Positions 10,617-17,904 of a DNA stretch of 33,388 nt are shown here, one piece after another. Location of the stretch: the NCBI GenBank assembly GCA_016220085.1, contig JACRIN010000059.1, positions 1 to 33,388 of the forward strand. The letters run 5' to 3'. The translations under genes were made by a program, and so were the position numbers. Within the stretch, counting starts at the first letter, position 1. Each line of letters begins with the position of its first letter. The notes below the pieces were generated by a model, which saw only the letters and a program-made list of their open reading frames with translations, searched no databases and was not told the origin of the DNA. The stretch is from Planctomycetota bacterium (GTDB taxonomy: Bacteria; Planctomycetota; UBA1135; GCA-002686595).

Positions 10617-12230
10617 CTACTCCGCGTTCGCCCGCGCGCCCGGCGGCCCGGCGCTCCGGGATCGCGGCGGGGCCGGCCATTCGAGTTCGACCCGGCGCCA
10701 CACGCCGCACTCGAAGGCCTCGAGCTCGAACTCCTCGCCGCGCCTCACGATTCGATCCGGGATGTGTTCGCCCTTCAACAGCATGCGTGCGAGTTGCCGC
10801 CGGGCGTCGAGCTCTTTCGGGAGCGTGGCTCGGACCTCGTCGGCGACTAGCGCGAGGGCGACTCCGCTCATCACCCTCGCGTTCGAGGGCAGGAACACCT
10901 GCGCCGGAATCCCGATGTCGCCGGTCGGCGCGTCAGGGTCCCGGAGGGTCTCGATCAAAGCGTCGACGCACGCGAGCTCGATGCCGCGCTCGGAATCCGG
11001 CCTGAGGACGGTGCACGGCGACGGGAAGAGCTCGAGCTGCTCGTACGGCAGCTCTCCCGACGGATCGCGGGTGTCGAGGATGCTCAGCCATGCCGAAGCG
11101 TCCGTTCTACTCCCATCGTCGATCCGTCCGCTGCGGCGCCATCGGACGAGCTGTTCCACCCGTTCCGCGGGCACGTCGAGAGCGACGAGTGCAGCGACGA
11201 CCTCCGTCTTCTCGCGTGGCCGTTGCGTCGCGACGACCGCGAGGCGCGCGCGCGCCGCACGATCGACGGCGCAACGCTCGACGAGCTCCTGCGGCAGGCG
11301 CGCGAGCACCGCGTGCACGCGCGCCGCTTCGTCAGGCCACTCGGGGTAGAGCGCGCGCAGGAACACGAGCTCCTCGGGCCGACAGTCGCGATGCGCGCTT
11401 GCAACCACCGACACGTGATCGCCGTCGCGGTCCACCCAACGGCCGCCGCTCGCGACGATCGCGGCTCGCAGGCTCGCCGTTTCGTCGGCGTCCAAGAGCT
11501 CGTCGTCCGCGGGTGCGATCGCGAGGATCGGGACGCGCGTGCGCGCGAGTTCCGCGACCAGGTCGAGGTCGATCACCGGTCTGAAGGGCGCGCTCGAGAG
11601 CCAACCTAGCGGTCGCGCGAAGAAATGCGCCGCGAAGTTCGCCACCACGGTCTCCGCGCGCACCGGCGCGATCAGGACGACCCCGGCGGGCTTCGCACCG
11701 TTCGCGAGCGCGATGCCGACGGAAAGCGTGCCGAGCGACAGACCGCGCAGCACGACGTGATCCGGGCCTCCGGCGCGGCGCACGGCCTCGTTCCACATCG
11801 CGTCGACGTCCAGGGCGAGCTGCGTCACCGAACGCTCGCCGTCGGAGGCTCCGATGCCGCGATAGTCGACCGCGAGCGACGCGAAGCCCACGTCCGCGAG
11901 GTTCTGAAGCAGCGAGTCGTAGCCGGCGAAACGGAGCGGCGAAGTGACCGAGCCGGACGATTCGAGCAGGTGCAGCACGACGGGTGCGCCAGGGTCGGAC
12001 GGAACGAACACGCCGCGAAGCCGCTCGCCGCCGACGAGCGAGAGCTCGACCTGCTCGGTGCCCGGCGGATAATGATCCGGCGAGAAGTCGCGCCGTCGCG
12101 CGCCGGCCTCGAACAGCGCCGGCGGCGCGAACCGTCCCGGAGTCGGCAGTAGGAACGCGAGCGCGACGCCCACCACGACGACCCCGCCGAGGCGCGCGGA
12201 CGAACGAACGAGCCGGCGGAGGAAACTCAT
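10617..12230 (-). CDS. Membrane-anchored alpha/beta hydrolase with a long C-terminal extension
   Basis: Predicted 537-aa serine hydrolase. The ATG at 12230 begins a short basic segment followed by a hydrophobic anchor (GGVVVVGVALAFLLP, about residues 15-29), so the enzyme probably sits on the outer face of the inner membrane. Residues of about 60-290 are an alpha/beta hydrolase core. It has VDYRGIGASDG after the third strand, nucleophile elbow GLSLG with Ser165, an acid in APADDE (Asp242 or Asp243), and His272 in DGDHVSV. Residues of about 300-537 are an extension I do not recognise, rich in Glu, Leu and Arg, with no clear motif. The frame is open further upstream to 12518, but that part is arginine-rich and lacks a signal. 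The substrate is unknown. Confidence 0.8.
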   Translation of the reverse strand: MSFLRRLVRSSARLGGVVVVGVALAFLLPTPGRFAPPALFEAGARRRDFSPDHYPPGTEQVELSLVGGERLRGVFVPSDPGAPVVLHLLESSGSVTSPLRFAGYDSLLQNLADVGFASLAVDYRGIGASDGERSVTQLALDVDAMWNEAVRRAGGPDHVVLRGLSLGTLSVGIALANGAKPAGVVLIAPVRAETVVANFAAHFFARPLGWLSSAPFRPVIDLDLVAELARTRVPILAIAPADDELLDADETASLRAAIVASGGRWVDRDGDHVSVVASAHRDCRPEELVFLRALYPEWPDEAARVHAVLARLPQELVERCAVDRAARARLAVVATQRPREKTEVVAALVALDVPAERVEQLVRWRRSGRIDDGSRTDASAWLSILDTRDPSGELPYEQLELFPSPCTVLRPDSERGIELACVDALIETLRDPDAPTGDIGIPAQVFLPSNARVMSGVALALVADEVRATLPKELDARRQLARMLLKGEHIPDRIVRRGEEFELEAFECGVWRRVELEWPAPPRSRSAGPPGARANAE

Positions 12231-12561
12231 GCTCTTGGGGGCGGCTCGGCGCGAGCGCGCGCTCATCCGATCATCGAGGACGACGTCTCGCACGTCCAGT
12301 TGGCGCTGTCGCTTCGCGTCCGACGTCGCGCGGGCCGGTGCGACGAGCTCCGACACGCGCGCTGCCATCCGCGCGGCGCATGCAGGGCTTCGGTGGCCGC
12401 CCCGACGCGGCGGCCACGGACCGCAACAGGCCGTACGCGGCGGGCGCAGCGTGCGCGGCGCCCGCCGGATCCGTGCGGAGGGAGCGCGGAGTTCGGGCGG
12501 ATAGGGAGCCTGCGACACGCGGCTCCTGGTGGCGCTCGACCGATGGGCCTACTCTCGCGGA
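12231..12561. promoter_or_regulatory. Divergent intergenic region between hydrolase and malic enzyme genes
   Basis: About 330 bases lie between two genes transcribed away from each other, so promoters for both should be here. I could not pick out reliable -35/-10 elements in this GC-rich sequence and saw no strong inverted repeat. Open frames across it are arginine-rich shadows. Confidence 0.4.
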
Positions 12562-14292
12562 ATGCTCACGAACTCACTCGAAGATCTGTCCGCGCCCAAG
12601 GCCATCGAAACGCGCAAGAGCGGCGTCTGGCTGCTCGACAATCCGTCGACCAACCAAGGCACGTCGTTCGAGCGATCGCAGCGCGACGAACTCCGCGTCC
12701 ACGGCCTGGTGCCGTATCGCGTGACGACGCTCGCCGAGCAAGCGTCCGCTGCGATCGACCAGATCCGCGCCAAGGCGTCTCCGCTCGAGCGCTACATCGG
12801 CCTCGCGAGCCTGCAAGATCGCAACGAGGTGCTCTTCTACCGCGTGCTCGTCGATCACGTCGCCGAGCTGATGCCGATCGTCTACACGCCGACCGTCGGC
12901 GAGGCGTGCCAGAAGTTCAGTCACATCTATCGCTCCGCGCGCGGGCTCTGGATCACGCCCGACGACGTCGACGATCTCCCGGCAGTGCTGCGCAACGCGC
13001 CGTACAAGGACGTGCGCTTGATCGTCGTCACCGACAACGAGCGCATCCTCGGTCTCGGCGACCAAGGTTGCGGCGGCATGGGCATCCCGATCGGCAAGCT
13101 CGCGCTCTACGTCGCGGGCGCCGGCCTGCATCCGTCGAAGTGTCTGCCGATCAGCCTCGACATCGGCACCGACAACTCCGAGCTGCTCGCCGATCCGCTG
13201 TATCTCGGTTACCCGAAGCGGCGTTTGCGCGGCGAGGCCTACGACGACTTCGTCGAAGCGTTCGTGCGCGCCGTGCGCGAGGTCTTCCCCAAGGCGATCC
13301 TGCAGTGGGAGGACTTCCACAAGGACCGCGCGTTCAAATTGCTCGATCGCTATCGCCGCCGCATTCCGTCGTTCAACGACGACATCCAGGGCACGGCGAG
13401 CGTCACGGTCGCGGGCATGCTCGCGGCGCTCCGGATCACCAAGCAGCGGATGGCGGATCAGCGCGTGCTCTTCCTCGGCGCCGGTGAAGCGTGCACCGGG
13501 ATCGCGCGGCTCAGCGCGCTCGCGATGCGCGAGGACGGCGCGAGCGATGCCCGGATCCAGCGCGCGCTCGCCGCGTTCGACAGCCGCGGCTTCCTCCACG
13601 GGGGCCATCGAATCGACGAGCCGCACAAGCGCGAGCTCGCGATGCCGCTCGACGTGATGGCGGAGTATGGACTCGATCCGTCGCGCGCGCTGACGCCGGT
13701 CGACGTCGTTCGCGCGATGAAGCCGACGATTCTGGTCGGCGCGACCGCCGTCGCCGGGACGTTCACCCAGCAGCTCGTCGAGGAAGTCGCGAAGCACGTC
13801 GAGCGGCCGCTGGTGCTGCCGCTTTCGAATCCGACCAGCAAGACCGAGTGCACGCCGGCGGAGGCGCTGCGTTGGTCGAGCGGGCGTGCGCTCGTCGCGA
13901 CCGGCAGTCCGTTCGACGACGTCGTGCGCGAGGGTCGACGTCACGTGATCGGTCAGGCGAACAATGTCTTCATCTTCCCCGGGCTCGGGCTCGGCGCGAC
14001 GATCGCGGAAGCGCGCGAGGTCACGACGGAGATGTTCTACGTCGCTTCGTCGACGCTCGCGAGCTCGGTGACCGCCGAGCGGCTCGCGCTCGGCGCCATC
14101 TATCCGAGCCAGAGCGAGCTCCGGCGCGTCAGCTTCGAGATCGCGTGCGCGATCGTGCGCTACGCGAGCGACCACGACCTCGGACGGCGCATTCCGGCGG
14201 ACGAGATCGAGCCGCTGGTGCGCGCGTCGGTGTGGGACCCGAGCTACGTGCCGGTACACCGCATCGAAGGCGAGTCGCGCAGCCGCGGCTGA
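12562..14292 (+). CDS. Malic enzyme (malate dehydrogenase, oxaloacetate-decarboxylating), large-subunit type
   Basis: Oxidatively decarboxylates malate to pyruvate and CO2 with NAD or NADP. The ATG at 12562 gives 576 aa, normal for the large form, and a GTG at 12529 is possible but less likely. Catalytic residues line up with those I remember from human ME2: Tyr108 in YTPTVGEACQKF, Arg161, Lys179 in GCGGMGIPIGK, and the metal ligands Glu250, Asp251 and Asp274 (FNDDIQGTAS). The dinucleotide site is VLFLGAGEACTGIA (302-315). The conserved PLSNPTSKTECTPAEA and GQANNVFIFPGLGLG segments follow. The cofactor cannot be decided safely from the motif. It is the first plus-strand gene after a divergent promoter region. 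The fused lyase gene begins 342 bases downstream, and both enzymes yield pyruvate. Confidence 0.95.
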   Translation: MLTNSLEDLSAPKAIETRKSGVWLLDNPSTNQGTSFERSQRDELRVHGLVPYRVTTLAEQASAAIDQIRAKASPLERYIGLASLQDRNEVLFYRVLVDHVAELMPIVYTPTVGEACQKFSHIYRSARGLWITPDDVDDLPAVLRNAPYKDVRLIVVTDNERILGLGDQGCGGMGIPIGKLALYVAGAGLHPSKCLPISLDIGTDNSELLADPLYLGYPKRRLRGEAYDDFVEAFVRAVREVFPKAILQWEDFHKDRAFKLLDRYRRRIPSFNDDIQGTASVTVAGMLAALRITKQRMADQRVLFLGAGEACTGIARLSALAMREDGASDARIQRALAAFDSRGFLHGGHRIDEPHKRELAMPLDVMAEYGLDPSRALTPVDVVRAMKPTILVGATAVAGTFTQQLVEEVAKHVERPLVLPLSNPTSKTECTPAEALRWSSGRALVATGSPFDDVVREGRRHVIGQANNVFIFPGLGLGATIAEAREVTTEMFYVASSTLASSVTAERLALGAIYPSQSELRRVSFEIACAIVRYASDHDLGRRIPADEIEPLVRASVWDPSYVPVHRIEGESRSRG

Positions 14293-14559
14293 TTCGGCGC
14301 GGCAGCGCGGCGGCTCGGCGGCGCGGTGTGCGCGGCGAGCGCGCGTCCCAGCGCGATGCGGGTCGCGTGACGCCTTCGTCCCCGACGGCGTGCGCGAGCC
14401 GCCGTCCGTCGGGGCGCCGTGCTCGGCACCTCCACGCTCCGCGCCGCGTGCTTGCGCAGTCTGTGCCGGCGTTTTGCGCTCTTTGGCGAAGGCCATCCGC
14501 GGCGTCGAGCGAGCGCATCGCTGATAGGTTGGCGGCTCGACGCGCGCGGCCCGATGGAA

Positions 14560-14580
14560 CGGCTCCCGGAGCGGGAGCCG
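14560..14580 (+). promoter_or_regulatory. Perfect hairpin in the leader of the fused lyase gene
   Basis: The arms CGGCTCCCG (14560-14568) and CGGGAGCCG (14572-14580) form a perfect 9-bp stem with a 3-base loop, ending 54 bases before the start codon at 14635. No T-run follows, so a simple terminator is unlikely. A protein- or RNA-level control element in the leader is possible. The rest of the 342-base gap from 14293 to 14634 holds no gene that I can support. Confidence 0.4.
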
Positions 14581-14634
14581 AGTGGGCACGCCTGCGAGTC
14601 CAACGCGCACGAACGCCGTCCGGAGTCCGCACCG

Positions 14635-17376
14635 ATGAATACGTCCTCGCCGATCCACGAGCCCCACAAGATCAAGACCGTGCGTCCGGTCGCTTTCCCG
14701 TCGCTCGACGAACGCAAGCGCCTGTTGATGGACGCGCACTTCAACCTGTTCAACCTGACGCCGTCGCAGGTCGTGTTCGACATGGCGTCGCTCGGCACGA
14801 GCGCGTACAGCCAAGAGCAACTTTCCGGCGAGCTCGTCGGCGACGAGGCGTACGCCGGCGCGCGGACCTTCGAGACGCTGGTGAAGAGCGTTCAACGCGT
14901 GCTCGGTCACACGTACGTCTGCCCGACGCACAACGTGCTCGGCAGCGTCAAGCTGCTCGCCGCGACGCTCTCGACGCGTGGCAGCGTGCTCGCCAGCAAC
15001 GCGCGCGGCCGGATCGACGTGCTGTCGCCGCGCGGCATCGAGGTGCGCGACGTCCGCGATGCGCGCGAGCCGCTGTTCACCGGCAACACCGACCTCACCG
15101 TTCTCGAGCGCGAGCTCGAGAGCGAGCACGTCAGCGCGATCAGCATCCACCTCTTCGCCGACGGTCGCCACCCGGTCAGCCTCGCCAACCTGACCGCCGT
15201 GCGCGCGGCGGCCGAGAAGCGCGGCGTGCGCCTGGTGCTCGACGCCTCGCGCATCATCGAGAACGCGTGGTTCATCCAACGCCACGAACCCGGCCAGGAT
15301 TCGCGACCGATCGCCGAGATCGTGCGTCAGCTCGTCAAGACTTCGCACGTGATGCAGCTCGACGGCGCGCAGGATCCGAAGTGCAACACAGGCGGACTGC
15401 TGACCACCGACAATCCGGCCGACCACGAGCGCTTCATGAACGAAGTCGTCGTGTACGAAGGTCTGCACACGTACGGCGGGATGTCAGGTCGCACGATGGA
15501 GGTGCTAGCACGCGGTCTCGACGAGATGTGCGACGAGTCCGAGGTGCAGTGGGTGATGCACCAGACACAGCTCTTCAACGAGCGACTGCGCAAGGCGGGC
15601 GTGCCCTTCGAGGCCGGCTGCGACGGCGCGTACCTGGTCGCGAGCGCGTTCCTACCGCACGTGAAGGAGCATGCGCAGCACGCGCTCGCGGCGGCGCTCT
15701 ACCAGATGTCCGGCGTGCGCGCGTTGGTCACCGGGCTGGTCGGTCGCGACGATCTGGTGCCGGTGCAGATCCCGCGCCTCGCGATGACCAATTGGCAGCT
15801 CGCGCAGGTCGCCGACGCGATCGTCAAGCTCTATTCGCAGCGCGCGCGCGTTGCACCGGTCGAGCTGCAGCACGGTTCGCGTTGGCACGACGCGCTGCGC
15901 TTCCGCTCGGTCTTCGGCGACCTCGAGAACTACGAGTTCGACTGCTTCCCGTTCACGATCCACACGATCGAGCGCATCGCCGAGAGCACCCGCGATCAGC
16001 GCGAGAAGCTGGTCCGCGACGCGGGCTACAACACGTTCCTGCTGCCGTCGTCTCAGGTCGCGATCGATCTCTTGACGGACTCGGGCACGTCCGCGATGAG
16101 CACCGAGCAGTGGGCCGCGTACTCCGCCGCGCGCTCGACGCCGGGCACCAGCGAGGCGTACCACGACTTCGTCGCCGCGCTGCGCGACGTCTACGGCTAC
16201 CAGTACATCCTGCCGACGCACCAAGGGCGCGCCGCCGAGCACATCCTGAGTCAGACGATGATCAAGCCCGGTCAGCTCGTGCCGGGCAACATGTACTTCA
16301 CGACGACCAAGCTGCACCAAGAGCTCGCCGGCGGCGTGTTCGTCGACATCATCGTCGACGAAGCGCACGACCCGGCGAGCAATCATCCGTGGAAGGGCGA
16401 CATCGATCTCGCGAAGCTCGAGCGCTGCGTCGCCGAGCACGGGCCCGAGAAGATCGCGTACATCTCCTTCGAGCACACGGTGAACATGGCCGGCGGCCAG
16501 CCGGTGTCGATGCAGAACATGAAGGACGTGTACGCCTACTGCTCGGCGCGGAAGATTCCGGTCTTCTTCGACGCGACGCGCGCGGCGGAAAACGCCTACA
16601 TGATCCAGAAGCGCGATCCGCGCTACGCGAAGACCAAGGTCAAGGACATCCTGCGCGAGATGATGCTCTACGGCGACGGCGCGACCGTCTCCGGCAAGAA
16701 GGACTTCCTGATCAACATCGGCGGCGTGCTCGCGTTCAAGGACAACGCGGATTGGGCACAGCGGTGCGAGGACCTGCTGCGCATCTACGAGGGCGGCGTG
16801 CACGACGGCGGCATGCCCGCGGCGGACCTAGCCGCGATGGCGAAAGGCGTCCACGAGATGCTCGACGATCGCTACATCCGCACGCGCGTCGAGCAGGCGG
16901 CGCACCTCGCGCAGCGCCTGATGGACGCCGGCGTGCCGATCGTGATGCCTCCGGGCAGTCACGCGATCTTCATCGACGTCAAGCGCTTCCTGCCGCACGT
17001 CGATCAGGACGAGTACCCGGCGCAGATGCTCGCCGCGCAGATCTACGTCGAGACCGGCGTGCGAGCGATGGAACGGGGGAACGTGTCCAAGGGCCGCGAC
17101 GCGAAGACCGGCCAGAACTATCGGCCGGCGCTCGAACTCGTGCGCCTGACGATTCCGCGCCGCGTCTACACCAACGATCACATGCGCGCGGTCGCCGACG
17201 GCGTCATCCGCCTCTACGAACGACGCCACACGATCCACGGCCTGCGCTTCGTGTATGAACCGCCGATGCTGCGCTTCTTCCAGGGCCGTTTCGCGCCGAT
17301 CGAACCGACGGCGAAGCCGCCCGAGCCCGAGGCGCGCGCCGCGCAACGTCCGGCGCTCTCCAGCGCCGGCCGCTGA
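14635..17376 (+). CDS. Tandem fusion of two tyrosine phenol-lyase/tryptophanase domains, the first degenerate
   Basis: A 913-aa fold-type I PLP protein, twice the usual length. CGGAG lies 9 bases before the ATG. Domain 1 (about 1-405) and domain 2 (about 437-890) both align along most of their length with beta-eliminating lyases. Domain 2 keeps the PLP lysine (SGKKD, Lys689), the phosphate loop THQGR (Arg532), Asn617, Asp646 and Arg649. It also keeps the phenol-lyase specificity residues Thr556, Arg814, Arg837 and Phe881-Phe882, so tyrosine to phenol, pyruvate and ammonia is the likeliest reaction. It has lost the GDEAY tyrosine (Pro503) and the YEGxxxYGG loop (Asp724). Domain 1 is the reverse: the PLP lysine is Gln246, the phosphate loop is THNVL, Asn is Phe174 and Arg404 is Pro, but GDEAYAG (Tyr73) and YEGLHTYGG (274-282) are intact. 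One composite active site per chain is inferred. Confidence 0.93.
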   Translation: MNTSSPIHEPHKIKTVRPVAFPSLDERKRLLMDAHFNLFNLTPSQVVFDMASLGTSAYSQEQLSGELVGDEAYAGARTFETLVKSVQRVLGHTYVCPTHNVLGSVKLLAATLSTRGSVLASNARGRIDVLSPRGIEVRDVRDAREPLFTGNTDLTVLERELESEHVSAISIHLFADGRHPVSLANLTAVRAAAEKRGVRLVLDASRIIENAWFIQRHEPGQDSRPIAEIVRQLVKTSHVMQLDGAQDPKCNTGGLLTTDNPADHERFMNEVVVYEGLHTYGGMSGRTMEVLARGLDEMCDESEVQWVMHQTQLFNERLRKAGVPFEAGCDGAYLVASAFLPHVKEHAQHALAAALYQMSGVRALVTGLVGRDDLVPVQIPRLAMTNWQLAQVADAIVKLYSQRARVAPVELQHGSRWHDALRFRSVFGDLENYEFDCFPFTIHTIERIAESTRDQREKLVRDAGYNTFLLPSSQVAIDLLTDSGTSAMSTEQWAAYSAARSTPGTSEAYHDFVAALRDVYGYQYILPTHQGRAAEHILSQTMIKPGQLVPGNMYFTTTKLHQELAGGVFVDIIVDEAHDPASNHPWKGDIDLAKLERCVAEHGPEKIAYISFEHTVNMAGGQPVSMQNMKDVYAYCSARKIPVFFDATRAAENAYMIQKRDPRYAKTKVKDILREMMLYGDGATVSGKKDFLINIGGVLAFKDNADWAQRCEDLLRIYEGGVHDGGMPAADLAAMAKGVHEMLDDRYIRTRVEQAAHLAQRLMDAGVPIVMPPGSHAIFIDVKRFLPHVDQDEYPAQMLAAQIYVETGVRAMERGNVSKGRDAKTGQNYRPALELVRLTIPRRVYTNDHMRAVADGVIRLYERRHTIHGLRFVYEPPMLRFFQGRFAPIEPTAKPPEPEARAAQRPALSSAGR

Positions 17377-17477
17377 ACTCCGCGCGGTTCGGCGTCGGCC
17401 GTCCGAGACCACCCGGTCGCTCGCGTCGTGCTCGCGACGCCCGCGGGTGCGTCGCGGCTCCGGTGCGCGGGCGATGC

Positions 17478-17516
17478 GTGGCTTCGGGGCGTGGCTTCGG
17501 GGCGTGGCTTCGGGGC
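17478..17516. repeat. Three tandem copies of a 13-bp unit
   Basis: The unit GTGGCTTCGGGGC occurs three times without change (17478-17490, 17491-17503, 17504-17516), followed by the first four bases of a fourth copy. It lies in the gap between the convergent lyase and small-protein genes, and no function is apparent. The rest of 17377-17666 holds nothing else I can support except weak GC-rich hairpins. Confidence 0.85.
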
Positions 17517-17666
17517 GTGGCACGGCCGCTGCGCAAGTGCTCGGGCGCTCGGGCTCGGCGCGAGCTCAGGCGCTACGCGCTGCGTGGGCTACGGCTGCGT
17601 GCGCGAGTCGTCGCCGGTCTCGCGCGGCGCAGTGGGGCTCTCCGACGGAGAGCACGACTTCGACAT

Positions 17667-17756
17667 TCACGTCGAGACGCCGAGCCGCGGGAGAATGACG
17701 AGCTGGAACAGCAACCAGACTCCCAAGATCCCGGCCATCAGCAAGACGTCGCGCAT
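17667..17756 (-). CDS. Small single-pass membrane protein, 29 aa
   Basis: A short gene supported by three things. The ATG at 17754-17756 is preceded by AAGGA with a 6-base spacer. The product is a compact hydrophobic helix (LLMAGILGVWLLFQLVIL) flanked by a short charged N-terminus (MRD) and the end PRLGVST. It sits just downstream of the M16 peptidase gene on the same strand, about 150 bases after that gene's stop. I remember small bacterial membrane proteins with a similar LPRLGVxT ending, some continuing into a cysteine-rich tail that is absent here, but I cannot name a family. The role is unknown. A single predicted transmembrane helix with the C-terminus outside or inside is undecided. 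Confidence 0.65.
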   Translation of the reverse strand: MRDVLLMAGILGVWLLFQLVILPRLGVST

Positions 17757-17904
17757 CTGTTTTCCTTCGCGGCTCGACACGATCTTGGTCCGTAGCCGCG
17801 TGTGCCCGAACTCTCCAGCTCGAACTCCGGGCTCCGAGTGCGTACTCGGCGCGCGGTCACTTCGCAGGGAGCGCGCGGACCGCTCTCTGGCGCGCGGCCG
17901 CGCT

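Noticed and set aside
14293..14634. TnaC-like leader peptide for the fused lyase
   Set aside because: No short frame with a suitable start, a tryptophan near its end and a stop before 14635 was found.
12574..15468. Long minus-strand frame of 964 codons
   Set aside because: It runs antisense to malic enzyme and the lyase fusion with shadow-type composition.
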